A stretch of 64,000 nucleotides of DNA from Bradyrhizobium algeriense (GTDB taxonomy: Bacteria; Pseudomonadota; Alphaproteobacteria; Rhizobiales; Xanthobacteraceae). A program made the translations under genes and the position numbers. The stretch covers positions 7,095,501 to 7,159,500 of the forward strand of contig NZ_JAZHRV010000001.1 of the NCBI RefSeq assembly GCF_036924595.1, in the 5' to 3' direction. Numbering within the stretch: the stretch's first letter is position 1; each line of letters opens with the position of its first letter. Below are positions 27,075 through 36,518 of the stretch, piece by piece. A model generated the notes under the pieces. That model made no database searches. It saw only the letters and a program-made list of their open reading frames with translations, and was not told the origin of the DNA.

Positions 27075-28730
27075 TCAGGCCGGGGCCGTATCGCGGGACC
27101 GGTCAGAGGAAGTGGCGGGAGCGGAAAGGGCGTTACCGAGCATGCTCTGTTTGTCGCGGCGGCGCTGGACCGAGGAAGGAATGCGCATCGCTTCGCGGTA
27201 TTTCGCGACCGTGCGTCGGGCAATATCAATGCCGGATTCGCGCAATCGTTCCACGATAGTGTCATCCGAGAGGATCGCGCTTGGGGCTTCCGCGTCGATC
27301 AATTGCTTGATGTGGTGACGGACCGCTTCCGCCGAATGCGCCTCGCCGCCATCGGCCGACGCGATCGAGGCGGTGAAGAAATATTTGAGCTCGAAGCTGC
27401 CGCGATTGGTCGCCATATATTTGTTGGCGGTAACCCGCGACACCGTCGATTCGTGCATCTGGATCGCGTCCGCCACCGCCTTCAGATTCAGCGGCCGCAG
27501 ATGCGCGACGCCATGGGTGAAGAAACCGTCCTGCTGGCGCACGATTTCGGTGGCCACTTTCAGGATGGTGCGGGCGCGCTGATCCAGCGCGCGAACCAGC
27601 CAGGTCGCGTTCTGCAGACAATCCGTGAAATAGGATTTGTCGCCGTCCTTGCGGATCGTCTTCGACAGCTCGGTGTAATAGACCTGATTGACCAGCACGC
27701 GCGGCAACGTGTCGCTGTTGAGCTCGACATGCCAGCCGCCGTCCGGGCCGGGCCGCACATAGACGTCAGGCACCATGGTCTGCGTGCGCGCCGAACCGAA
27801 TTTCAGGCCGGGCTTGGGATCGAGGCGGCGGATTTCACCGATCATGTCGGTGATGTCTTCGTCGTCGACGCCGCACAATTTGCGCAGAGAGGCGATGTCG
27901 CGCTTGGCCAGCAGATCGAGATTTTCCACCAGCGCTTGCATCGCGGGGTCGTAGCGGTTGAGTTCGCGGAGCTGAATTGCGAGGCACTCGCTCAAATTCC
28001 GCGCACAGACGCCGGGCGGATCGAATTTCTGCAGCACGGTCAGCACCGCATCGACATCCCCTTGCGAGGCGCCCAGCCGCTCGGCGGCCTGTCCCAGATC
28101 CGGCGGCAGGTAGCCGGCATCGTCGACGAGATCGATCAGATACTGCCCGATCATGCGCTGCGCCGGCGCGCTGAACGCCACCGCAAGCTGTTCGGCGAGG
28201 TGGCTGCCGAGCGTCACCTCGGCGGCGACGAAGGCTTCCAGATTGTAGTCGTCGTCGTTGGAGGCGCCGCCGCCCCATTCGGTGTAGGCGGTCGGTGCCG
28301 CATCCTGCGCCACCCGAGCGGCGGCTTCGGCGGGCTCTTCGGAAAAGACGTTGTCGAGCGGGGTGTCCAGCGTCTGTTCGATCTCGGTGCGGCTGCCGAG
28401 GTCACGGTTCAGCCAGTCCTCCTGGCCGGGCTCGAAGGCCTCGCCGGCGGGGCCTGACGCCATATCGGAGGCATCGCCGCCCTCGTCGCCATAGCTGCCG
28501 GAATCGCCCGAATCGGAGAATTCGGCACGCTCAGTGGCCGGCTCGCCCGCCACCGGGGCTTCGGGACCGTCGCTGGCCCGGTCCAGGAGCGGATTGCGCT
28601 CCAGCTCCTCCTCGACGAAAGCCGACAGGTCGAGATTCGACAATTGCAGCAGCTTGATCGCCTGCATCAATTGCGGCGTCATCACCAGCGACTGCGACTG
28701 GCGGAACTCTAGTCTCTGCGTCAGCGCCAT
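27075..28730 (-). CDS. rpoN: RNA polymerase sigma-54 factor
   Basis: A 551-residue sigma-54. Region I is the glutamine/leucine-rich N-terminus (RLEFRQSQSLVMTPQLMQAIKLLQLS) that contacts the activator, shown here only in part. Region II is the acidic linker at about residues 55-150. The core-binding and DNA-binding region III follows, with the RpoN box ARRTVAKYRE about 30 residues from the end. It directs transcription from -24/-12 promoters for nitrogen and other functions. The gene lies 94 bases after lptB in the standard lpt-rpoN-hpf-ptsN order. Confidence 0.97.
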   Translation of the reverse strand: MALTQRLEFRQSQSLVMTPQLMQAIKLLQLSNLDLSAFVEEELERNPLLDRASDGPEAPVAGEPATERAEFSDSGDSGSYGDEGGDASDMASGPAGEAFEPGQEDWLNRDLGSRTEIEQTLDTPLDNVFSEEPAEAAARVAQDAAPTAYTEWGGGASNDDDYNLEAFVAAEVTLGSHLAEQLAVAFSAPAQRMIGQYLIDLVDDAGYLPPDLGQAAERLGASQGDVDAVLTVLQKFDPPGVCARNLSECLAIQLRELNRYDPAMQALVENLDLLAKRDIASLRKLCGVDDEDITDMIGEIRRLDPKPGLKFGSARTQTMVPDVYVRPGPDGGWHVELNSDTLPRVLVNQVYYTELSKTIRKDGDKSYFTDCLQNATWLVRALDQRARTILKVATEIVRQQDGFFTHGVAHLRPLNLKAVADAIQMHESTVSRVTANKYMATNRGSFELKYFFTASIASADGGEAHSAEAVRHHIKQLIDAEAPSAILSDDTIVERLRESGIDIARRTVAKYREAMRIPSSVQRRRDKQSMLGNALSAPATSSDRSRDTAPA

Positions 28731-28824
28731 GAGGCCAAGAACCGATCCACTGAAAAGTTGGTCCGATTCTTGCTTATATTAGTCCAGAGCCCTTGTACAC
28801 GGCTTGACGCGTGCGAAAAAAGGG

Positions 28825-29853
28825 TTAGAGGCGGAATTCCTCGCCAAGGTAAAGGCGGCGTACATCCGGATCGTTGACGATTTCTTCCGGACTGCCCTCT
28901 GTCAAGATCTGCCCGGCATAGACGATGTAGGCGCGGTCGGTCAGCCCTAGCGTTTCGCGCACATTGTGGTCGGTGATCAGGACGCCGATGCCGCGGTTGG
29001 TGAGATGGCGAACGAGATCCTGAATGTCGCCGACCGCGATCGGATCGATGCCGGCAAAGGGTTCGTCGAGCAGCATGTAGTTCGGACGCGTCGCCAGTGC
29101 GCGCGCGATTTCGACGCGGCGGCGCTCGCCGCCGGACAGCGCAATCGAGGGCGATTTGCGCAAGCGCGTGATGTTGAATTCATCGAGCAGCGAATTGAGT
29201 TCGGCCTCGCGCTTCTTCCTGTTGGGCTCGACGACCTCGAGCACGGCGCGGATGTTCTGCTCCACGGTGAGGCCGCGGAAGATCGAGGCTTCCTGCGGCA
29301 GATAGCCGATGCCGAGCCGCGCGCGCTGATACATCGGCAGCTTGGTGACGTCGTGGCCGTCGAGTTCGATGGCGCCGCGATCCGCCTTGATCAGTCCGGT
29401 GATCATGTAGAACACCGTGGTCTTGCCGGCGCCGTTCGGGCCGAGCAGGCCGACCGCCTCGCCGCGGCGAACATAGATGCTAACACCGCGCACGACCTGG
29501 CGGGTGCCGAAACTCTTTTCAACGCTGTGCACGGCGAGGAAGCCGGGCCGCTTGATCAGCCGCGGCGCTTCGCCGCCATTGGGCTTGGTGTTGGACTTGG
29601 CGTTGGACTTGGAGCGAGGCGCCTGCGCACGGGGACGCGAGTCGCGCGGCGGCTCGACGTCGGGCTGCGGCTGCGGCAAGTCCAGCCCGGGCAGTGCGGC
29701 GGAGCGCGCCATCGGCGGCCCATCGTGCACCGGGCTCTTCAGCATGTCGCCGAAGGAATCGCCGAGCGCGGTGATGTCGTCGCGCGAACGCGCAAATCCG
29801 GGAGCACCGCGTTTCGCGGGGCGTCGACGGAACATGCCGAGTAAATCCACCAT
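28825..29853 (-). CDS. lptB: LPS export ABC transporter ATP-binding protein, with N-terminal extension
   Basis: A 342-residue protein. Residues about 104-342 are LptB: Walker [10 protein letters not shown] at 138-146, signature [15 protein letters not shown] from 239, and Walker [12 protein letters not shown] from 260. It energises the Lpt bridge that moves LPS to the outer membrane. Residues 1-100 are an extension absent from E. coli LptB, basic and proline-rich with a low-complexity stretch ([15 protein letters not shown]). The extension is in frame with no alternative ATG next to the domain, so it is probably real. It lies between lptA and rpoN. Confidence 0.93.
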   Translation of the reverse strand: MVDLLGMFRRRPAKRGAPGFARSRDDITALGDSFGDMLKSPVHDGPPMARSAALPGLDLPQPQPDVEPPRDSRPRAQAPRSKSNAKSNTKPNGGEAPRLIKRPGFLAVHSVEKSFGTRQVVRGVSIYVRRGEAVGLLGPNGAGKTTVFYMITGLIKADRGAIELDGHDVTKLPMYQRARLGIGYLPQEASIFRGLTVEQNIRAVLEVVEPNRKKREAELNSLLDEFNITRLRKSPSIALSGGERRRVEIARALATRPNYMLLDEPFAGIDPIAVGDIQDLVRHLTNRGIGVLITDHNVRETLGLTDRAYIVYAGQILTEGSPEEIVNDPDVRRLYLGEEFRL

Positions 29854-30046
29854 CCCGCTTCGCTTACGCCTTTCACGGTGATTCCGCGACGCGTCCGCCG
29901 GCGAATCGCTTCGCTAGCGAACCATGAATGAATGGATGTCCTGCCCAGCGAAACACCCCGCTGTGCGCCCTGCCCAGTAGATACAGCCTCGCACCGCCAG
30001 CTTCAACTGCACGAGCCCTAAATATTCTTTAAGGCACTGATCTGTC

Positions 30047-30748
30047 TTATTTTTTGCCGGGAATCAGCGACGGTATGGCCACCGGAGCCTGCTTCGCGCC
30101 ACCCGATCCGGACCCGCAATTCTCTCCCTGTATGAACATGCCCTGCACCTTGTTGGTGTCGGATTCGACGCGCGACACGCCGGTCGTCATATCGACCTTG
30201 AGGCGGTCGCCTTTGAGCACGTTCTTGCACTGGGTGAGCACGACTCCACCCGCCATGGTGATGAGGTTGGCCCGCGTGTCGAAGATCGCGGTCTCCCCGG
30301 TCACGACCTGGTCCTTCTGCGTGACCACGACAGAGCCCCTGGCCTCCAGCCGGCGGATCGATGAACTGCCGCCAGGCCCGGGGGTCGCCGACTGCATCGA
30401 CCCGGATTTCGATCCCTTCGGCGCGGCGGGCTGCGGCGCGGCCGGCGCAGGCGTCGCCGGCGCCGGGCCGGAATCGTAAAACACCACCAGAAACTTCGAG
30501 GTCATGGTGGTGTCGCCCTGCACGACCTTCACGTTTCCGGAGAAGGTCGCCTCCTTTTTCTTGTCGCGCATTTCGAGCGACGCCGCCTCGATCTGAATCG
30601 GCTGATCGCGGTTTTGCGAAAAGCCCTGCATCGCATTCGGCACGCCCGACATGGCGCCTTGCGCCAAGGCGTCACCGGAGGCGATCAACGCGAGCGCAAG
30701 CGCTGCGGCCGCAAAACTGCGCGAGAAGAACTGCATCATTGATATCAT
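30047..30748 (-). CDS. lptA: LPS transport periplasmic protein LptA
   Basis: A 233-residue OstA-type protein. The N-terminal signal peptide (MQFFSRSFAAAALALALIAS, cleavage near ALAQ) sends it to the periplasm, where LptA units form the bridge for LPS between LptC and LptD. The OstA domain has the pattern QIEAASLEMRDKKKEATFSG and TFSGNVKVVQGDTTMTS; a proline/alanine-rich insert follows at about residues 96-125. The first ATG at 30748 overlaps the lptC stop (ATGA), which favours it, though ATGs three and four codons on fit a signal peptide better. Confidence 0.92.
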   Translation of the reverse strand: MISMMQFFSRSFAAAALALALIASGDALAQGAMSGVPNAMQGFSQNRDQPIQIEAASLEMRDKKKEATFSGNVKVVQGDTTMTSKFLVVFYDSGPAPATPAPAAPQPAAPKGSKSGSMQSATPGPGGSSSIRRLEARGSVVVTQKDQVVTGETAIFDTRANLITMAGGVVLTQCKNVLKGDRLKVDMTTGVSRVESDTNKVQGMFIQGENCGSGSGGAKQAPVAIPSLIPGKK

Positions 30749-31476
30749 TTCGTGTTGGCTGACTTGCCCGAGATTGACCGCGTCCTCGGCGGTGGCGGCG
30801 GTTCAGGCTCGGGCTCAGGCGCCGGTGGGCTTTCCATGATCAGGTTCATCACGACATTGCCTTCGAAGCGCACGATCTCGCCGCTGTTGATGATCCTGAG
30901 CCGGTCGGCGGTGAGCGTGCCGTTCAGCAGCTTGACGTCGACAGGCTCGTCCGACGTCACCGTTCCCTTGTTGATGTCGACATAGGCCTGCGAAAGCTTG
31001 GCCTCGTAACCGGTGGAGGATTGCAGGAAGATGTCCTTGCGCAGGTCCAGCATCTGCTGCTTGCTGTCGAAAAATCCCGTGCGCGCATCCATGGTCACCG
31101 TGCTCTTGTCCTCCATCATGACCTTGGCCCGCAGCGTCTGCAGCTCGACGTGATCGGGGTCGGTCAGATCCTGAATCGCGGCCTTGGCCCACAATTCGTA
31201 TGGACGCTGGTCGGTCGAGAAACCCGCGAGGTGCGGCGTTTCCATGGTGATCTTGGTGCCGGAGACCACGAGATTGCTGATGTCGACGGGCAGCTTCGCC
31301 AGCCCAGCCTGGAACGGGTTCAAGAAGACCTGGATCAGGACGATACTGGCCAGGGCCAGCAGCACGGCCGCCGGGACCGCGACCCGCAGCAACCGCACCA
31401 TCCGGCTGTGGCGGGCGGCCGCGGCAAAGCGGGCCTCCATTCCGGTGACATAGGCTGGGTTCTGTACCGAGTTCAC
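30745..31476 (-). CDS. lptC: LPS export ABC transporter periplasmic protein LptC
   Basis: A 243-residue bitopic protein. One transmembrane helix (LLRVAVPAAVLLALASIVLI) lies at about residues 28-48, followed by a periplasmic LptC/OstA-like beta jelly roll. It connects the LptBFG ATPase to LptA. The preferred start is GTG 31476 (NSVQNPAYVTGMEARF), which has GGAG eight bases upstream. The frame is open 26 codons further without a ribosome binding site. It has a C-terminal proline-rich tail (PPAPEPEPEPPPPPRTR). It overlaps lptA by four bases. Confidence 0.9.
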   Translation of the reverse strand: MNSVQNPAYVTGMEARFAAAARHSRMVRLLRVAVPAAVLLALASIVLIQVFLNPFQAGLAKLPVDISNLVVSGTKITMETPHLAGFSTDQRPYELWAKAAIQDLTDPDHVELQTLRAKVMMEDKSTVTMDARTGFFDSKQQMLDLRKDIFLQSSTGYEAKLSQAYVDINKGTVTSDEPVDVKLLNGTLTADRLRIINSGEIVRFEGNVVMNLIMESPPAPEPEPEPPPPPRTRSISGKSANTK

Positions 31477-31616
31477 CGTTGCTCCAAGGGGCCGCCAGGA
31501 ACGACAAGACAGCGTCATTCTACCCGCAATCGCGGGATTATGCAGCCTGGACACGCGCTATGAGTGTGACCGAAACGGGGCGGAAGCAGGTACCCCGGCG
31601 CTTCAAATGGTCTCGT

Positions 31617-32231
31617 TCACGAATGCGCGAAGATGTCCTCGGCCTCCCAGCCGCCGAGATCGAGCTTGGCCCGGGTCGGCAGGAAGTCGAAACAGGCTTG
31701 CGCCAGCGGCGCGCGGCCTTCGCGCGCCAGCATGGCGTCGAGGCGCTCGCGCAAGGCATGCAGATGCAGCACGTCGGACGCGGCATAGGCGAGCTGCGCC
31801 TCGCTGAGGCTCGCTGATCCCCAGTCGCTCGACTGCTGCTGCTTCGACAGGTCGATATTGAGCACCTCGCGCACCAGATCCTTCAGGCCGTGCCGGTCGG
31901 TATAGGTGCGGGTCAGCCGCGAGGCGATCTTGGTGCAGTAGACCGGCTGCGGCATCACGCCAAACGTGTTGTAGAGCACGGCGACATCGAACCGGGCGAA
32001 GTGAAAGATTTTTGTGATGGCCGGATTGGCCAGCAGCGCCTTCAGGTTCGGCGCATCGGTGTGGCCTTGCGGGATCTGGATGACGTCGGCGCTGCCGTCG
32101 CCGTTCGACATCTGCACCACGCAGAGCCGGTCGCGATGCGGATTGAGCCCCATGGTCTCGGTATCGATCGCCACCGAATCCTTGTAGCGGGACAGATCGG
32201 GCAGATCGCCGCGATGCAGGCGGATGGTCAT
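31617..32231 (-). CDS. ribonuclease D-like 3'-5' exonuclease
   Basis: A 204-residue DEDDy exonuclease. The metal-binding acids are Asp23 and Glu25 in VAIDTETMGL, an aspartate in FHFARFDVAVLYNTFG, and the final Tyr-x3-Asp in AYAASDVLHLHAL. This corresponds to the catalytic domain of RNase D without the HRDC domains, the short form widespread in alphaproteobacteria. The likely substrate is structured RNA 3' ends. It stands upstream of lptC with 140 bases between, and is the first gene of the lpt run on this strand. ATG 32231 gives the family N-terminus MTIRLHRGDLP. Confidence 0.9.
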   Translation of the reverse strand: MTIRLHRGDLPDLSRYKDSVAIDTETMGLNPHRDRLCVVQMSNGDGSADVIQIPQGHTDAPNLKALLANPAITKIFHFARFDVAVLYNTFGVMPQPVYCTKIASRLTRTYTDRHGLKDLVREVLNIDLSKQQQSSDWGSASLSEAQLAYAASDVLHLHALRERLDAMLAREGRAPLAQACFDFLPTRAKLDLGGWEAEDIFAHS

Positions 32232-32455
32232 GAAGGAAAGCCTCGTATTTCAGGGTCGATTCGACGGAAACACTAGCGCCCGGAGCCGCGGGAGGCGAGC
32301 GGTTGGGCATGGCTTATAGGACGGGAAATGGCAGCTTGGTGGCGATTTTGTCCGCTTACAGGACGTTCGGCTGCCAAGTCAGCTGCCATATTGGCTGCCA
32401 TGGGTGCCACGGCGACGCCGCCATCGTTGCGGCCGGCTTCGAGAGCACGAGCCAA

Positions 32456-32614
32456 TCAGGCGGTCTTCCCCTCAGACGATTTCGGCGGCTGAAGCTCCGG
32501 GCTATTGGCCCAGCGGTCGAGATTCTCGATAACATCAGCATGGCTCGGCCGCAGTGGAGGCGGCGGTGTCTGCTCTTCGGACAGCTTGCGCGGTAGCTTG
32601 ATGTTCTCGGTCAT
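32456..32614 (-). CDS. small hypothetical protein
   Basis: A 52-residue ORF starting MTENIKLPRKLSEEQ at ATG 32614. It is hydrophilic, with a proline run TPPPPLRPSHADVIENLDRW and no membrane segment. A second ATG two codons upstream (32620) and one at 32662 are in frame. I do not recognise a family. Codon use (third positions mainly G/C) resembles genuine local genes, and the stretch ADVIENLDRWA could be a short helix. It stands alone between the exonuclease gene and the TPR lipoprotein gene. A real short gene is likely but unproven. Confidence 0.5.
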   Translation of the reverse strand: MTENIKLPRKLSEEQTPPPPLRPSHADVIENLDRWANSPELQPPKSSEGKTA

Positions 32615-32835
32615 GGGCATGCTCCACGCCGCAAGCATGCGCTCGCGCAGACCCAAAATCAACCATTAACACATTGTTTTTACTGTTGTATTTAGCTAAT
32701 TTGGCGTCGAAATCGCGTTAGATGGAACCAGTACCAAAGAAGTCCGCCCGCGGGACATAATGGCCCGGCGATCTCGAACCCGGCGCGCCCTCCACGACGA
32801 CCAAATCCTCGGCGAATTGGTACCGGGGTGAAGCT

Positions 32836-34134
32836 ATGGTTCGCGACGTCATCTTGCTGCTCGGGCTTGCCCTCGACCTCGCCGCCTGCTCGCCATCCGG
32901 CGACTTCGCGGCATGCACGGCCGGCGACGGCGGCCCTGACGCGATCAGCGCCTGCTCGCGGATCGTCCTGGTCGCGGAAATCCCGCTGCTCGGCCTGCAA
33001 TTCGATGACCGCGACCTCGCCAAGGTTTACATGGCGCGTGGGCGCCATCTCGCCGCCAAAGGCGATCTCAAGGGCGATCTCGATACGGCGATCGGCGATT
33101 TCGGCAAAGTGATCCGGCTCGAGCCGCGTGATACGCAGGCATTGCTCGAGCGCGCCGCGGCCTACCAGAAGCGCGGCGACTTCGATTTCGCCATCGCCGA
33201 CCTGAGCGAGCTGATCGGCCGCGACCCGCGGCGGGCAAGCCATTACGCCGCACGCGGCAAGGCCTATCAGACAAAGGGCGACGACGAGCGCGCGCTCAAG
33301 GACCTCAGCCAGGCGATCGTGATGGATCCGGGCGATCCGTTCTACAAGGTCGCTCGCGCGGCGAGCCACCGCCGCAAGCGCGACTACGACGGCGCCATTA
33401 CCGACGCCGCCGCGGCAATCGCGATCCAACCCTACTTCGCCGTGTTCTATGTCGAGCGGGCCGACAGCCTGCTGCGCAAAGGCGGCAGCACCGAACGCGC
33501 GCTCGCCGACCTCGATCAGGCGATCAAGCTCGAGCCCGGCCTGGCCATCGCACACAGCCGCCGCGCCGTCGTCCTGACCTTGATGAAAGCGCACGGCGAG
33601 CCGCTCGCCGAAGCCGAGGAAGGCGTACGGCTCGATCCGAAGTCAGCCGAGGCGCGGGTGACGCGCGGCATGATTGCGCTCGGCGCCGCCCAGCGCGAGC
33701 GCGCGGCGGCCGACTTCAACGAGGCGATCCGCCTCGATCCGAAACATGCCGAGGCCTACGAGGCCCGCGGCATCCTGCGGCGCGCCGACGGCGACCTCGA
33801 TGGCGCCATCCGGGATTTCGGCGAGGCGATCCGCCTCGACCCGCGCATGGTCGGCCCCCATGTGCAGCGCGGCGGCATGTTTCGCGAGCGTGGCGCGCAC
33901 GACAAGGCGCTCGACGACTTCACGCTCGCGATCCGCAACGCGCCGATGCAGGCGGGCCTCTATATCGAGCGTGCGCAAAGCCACGAGAAGCTCGGCCGGC
34001 TGCCGGAAGCGCTCGACGATTTCCGCGTCGCGCGCGGGCTCGACCCGCGGATGCCCGCCGCAAGCGAAGGCTATGCGCGCGTCGAGGCGGCGTTCGCGGC
34101 GAGCGGCCGGCCAAAGCCGTCGGGAAATCCCTGA
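32836..34134 (+). CDS. tetratricopeptide-repeat lipoprotein
   Basis: A 432-residue protein. The N-terminus MVRDVILLLGLALDLAAC ends in a lipobox LAAC (Cys18), so it is probably an anchored lipoprotein, although aspartates at 4 and 14 are unusual in a signal sequence. The rest is about ten 34-residue TPR units, seen in the recurring pattern A-x-x-D-x-x-x-A-I-x-L-x-P at near-regular spacing (examples: GDLDTAIGDFGKVIRLEP, ADFNEAIRLDPKHAEA). TPR arrays mediate protein contacts. The partner is unknown and neighbours give no clue. ATG 32836 is the first in-frame start. Confidence 0.85.
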   Translation: MVRDVILLLGLALDLAACSPSGDFAACTAGDGGPDAISACSRIVLVAEIPLLGLQFDDRDLAKVYMARGRHLAAKGDLKGDLDTAIGDFGKVIRLEPRDTQALLERAAAYQKRGDFDFAIADLSELIGRDPRRASHYAARGKAYQTKGDDERALKDLSQAIVMDPGDPFYKVARAASHRRKRDYDGAITDAAAAIAIQPYFAVFYVERADSLLRKGGSTERALADLDQAIKLEPGLAIAHSRRAVVLTLMKAHGEPLAEAEEGVRLDPKSAEARVTRGMIALGAAQRERAAADFNEAIRLDPKHAEAYEARGILRRADGDLDGAIRDFGEAIRLDPRMVGPHVQRGGMFRERGAHDKALDDFTLAIRNAPMQAGLYIERAQSHEKLGRLPEALDDFRVARGLDPRMPAASEGYARVEAAFAASGRPKPSGNP

Positions 34135-34225
34135 GTTCGGCGCGCAAGGGAGCCTATCACTGATTTGGCAGATCCGGCGCGTGAACCTGCCAGAAGGTCC
34201 GACGGCACGGCCTGTATCTGCTGCT

Positions 34226-35827
34226 TCAATGCTGAATTCGATACAGCACGGCAAACGGCGCGGCATGCACCGGCGTCAGACCTTCAGGCGTTGACGGAAG
34301 AAGCGCCGGCGGGTCGATCAGCAGCACGGCGTCGAAGTCGGCACGCCAGCTCTTCAGGTACGGCGCCTGCTTCAGCCTGGCGGCAGGCGCATCCGCGTCG
34401 GAAAGCCAGGCAAAATCCACCGGGCCGCCGGGAGACTGCGACAGCGACCTGAACTCCGCCGTCACCTCCATCGGCTGTTGTGCGGGATCTGCGAATAGCA
34501 GGGGCCAGGACGCGCGCTGTTCGATCACCATCAACGCGCTCAACTGACCGTCGAGCCGGGAAATTCCGGGCAGCGCCCATTCCGGTCGTTCGGCATAGGT
34601 CCCGCTCGCCCGCGGGCCATGGGCGATCATCACCCGCGAAGCGGGCGCGATCTGCGCCATCGCTCCGCGTAGCTCCGCCAAGGTCTGCCGATGGTCAATC
34701 CAGGTTGCGGCGATGTAAATCGTGCGAGCGCCGATCAGCGTCGCGAAGATCACGCCGGCCACCAGGGCCTGTCGCGGGCTCAGCGATGGCCTGAACCCGG
34801 CGAAGAAGAGCAATCCAACGATCATTCCGAGGCGAACGTCGACGAAGGTGCCACCTTTGATCTCGGAAGGCGCCATCAGATAGACCATCGCCAGAATTCC
34901 GAGAGCGATCCAGACCCCCGGGCTCACGCGCGTGCCCCGCCAGGCGATGGCAAGGAAGCCGATGACAATCACCGTCGTCCACAGCGTCAGCGAAATATTC
35001 GTGGTCATGAATGGCGTCAGCAACGTCCACAATTTGTAGCCCACGCCGGCGATCGGCGCCGGAGCCGCCGCGCCCGCGGCCAGCGGAGCCGCCAGATACA
35101 GCACCACCGCCGGGCTGATCGCGATCGCGAGCAAGATCCCTGTCCGCGTCACTTCGGCCGCCGTCAATTTTCCGGCGTGGCGTGAGGCGGCCAGACGCGC
35201 GATCTCGTCGGCACCGATCAACAACGCGAACACCAGCACGCCAAACAGATGGCAGAAGAACAGTACGGGCGTCGCCACCACGGCGTACGCGACCGCAGCC
35301 AGTGCTTCACCGCGCCGTCGCAGTACAATCCAGCCGGCCGCGGCCGCGAAGGCCAGTCCCAGCCCCAGCAGAAAGTTCATGAATCCAAGATGGAAGATAC
35401 CGTTAAAAGCGAGGGTGCCTGACGCCAGCGGCCAATATGAAAATTCACCGAAGACGCCACGGCTAAAGACGACCACGCCCGCCACTGGCGCGAAAAGACT
35501 GAAGGCCAGCAGGATCCGGCCCCCGACGTGAACATCGGTGAGTCTCAAAAGTCCGGCGCCGAGCACATCCATGCCCAAATTTGGAATCAATCCCCAACGC
35601 GGAAGATACATCTGCGACAGCACGGGATCGCCCGGATGCGCCAGCACGAAGTAACGTGCCAAATGGTTTGGATAGTCCAGTATGGGGGGCACATCGACGA
35701 GGAAGAGGGGAATCGCCAGCACGACCACAAGCGCCAGCGCCGTCAGGAGCCAGCGCGAACTCGGTCCGCGCTGCGCGGACATGTCGACTTGCCCTTCTTG
35801 AGGACGGTCAGCGGCGGCCGAATTCAT
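34226..35827 (-). CDS. polytopic membrane protein of unknown function
   Basis: A 533-residue protein with roughly ten hydrophobic segments, beginning WLLTALALVVVLAIPLFLVD at about residues 24-43. The first periplasmic loop holds DVPPILDYPNHLARYFVL. A short acidic-aromatic motif after the first helix is common in GT-C type membrane glycosyltransferases, so a lipid-linked sugar transferase is possible but not shown. The C-terminal 130 residues are soluble. An internal ATG at residue 16 could be the start. It is convergent with the TPR gene. I recognise no specific family; homologues appear to exist only as hypothetical proteins as far as I know. Confidence 0.7.
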   Translation of the reverse strand: MNSAAADRPQEGQVDMSAQRGPSSRWLLTALALVVVLAIPLFLVDVPPILDYPNHLARYFVLAHPGDPVLSQMYLPRWGLIPNLGMDVLGAGLLRLTDVHVGGRILLAFSLFAPVAGVVVFSRGVFGEFSYWPLASGTLAFNGIFHLGFMNFLLGLGLAFAAAAGWIVLRRRGEALAAVAYAVVATPVLFFCHLFGVLVFALLIGADEIARLAASRHAGKLTAAEVTRTGILLAIAISPAVVLYLAAPLAAGAAAPAPIAGVGYKLWTLLTPFMTTNISLTLWTTVIVIGFLAIAWRGTRVSPGVWIALGILAMVYLMAPSEIKGGTFVDVRLGMIVGLLFFAGFRPSLSPRQALVAGVIFATLIGARTIYIAATWIDHRQTLAELRGAMAQIAPASRVMIAHGPRASGTYAERPEWALPGISRLDGQLSALMVIEQRASWPLLFADPAQQPMEVTAEFRSLSQSPGGPVDFAWLSDADAPAARLKQAPYLKSWRADFDAVLLIDPPALLPSTPEGLTPVHAAPFAVLYRIQH

Positions 35828-36285
35828 GCGAAACCCGGTGTCACTCGATCCGGCCTGGCAGCTGAGAAGCCCGGCCGGGATTTAATGGGATCTGCGCGGC
35901 TCACATCGGCCCCGCGGCAGCCGCCGACGACAGGGTCGCCTTCAAGAACCGCTATCAGACCGTCGCAAGTTGCATACTGGCAGTTAAATCATTCTTACGT
36001 TGCGCGCTTGATGGTGATCAGGGTTGATGGGATTTGATCGGTTTCAGCGCCCAACCGGAGTGAGCATCGTCGTGACCAGCATTGACCGGCAAATTCGCAA
36101 GGCGGAGTCCGCTGTTAAAGGGCGCTCGCTCGATGCTCGGCGATTCCATAGATCCTGAAAATCAACAGCTCCTTGATGAGACAGAAGCGATCTGGGCTTC
36201 GTCCACGCAGCAGCGACGCGGCGACTAGCTGCCGCCGCCGGCGGATCAAACCGCCCGCATTTTCGCGAATCATGGGCAAGGGCAA
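35828..36285. other. gene-free stretch before tRNA-Leu
   Basis: About 460 bases without a supportable gene on either strand. ORFs here run into the tRNA or lie against it. No strong hairpin, repeat or promoter motif was recognised. It should contain the promoter of the membrane protein gene at 34226-35827. Confidence 0.5.
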
Positions 36286-36372
<87 letters not shown>

Positions 36373-36518
36373 CCGGGCGGGTTAGTAAGGAACGGTCACG
36401 CGCTTGTCAAATCGCTTCAATGCCGCCCAAATACGCTGTACAGCGGCCGCGTGTTGGCGTATCGCGAATCCGCTAAATTCAACCGATATCTCTCGAATTC
36501 GACCCGCAGGAATTGACC

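Noticed and set aside
27060..28457. 465-residue plus-strand ORF opposite rpoN
   Set aside because: Shadow frame; rpoN motifs and operon context identify the true strand.
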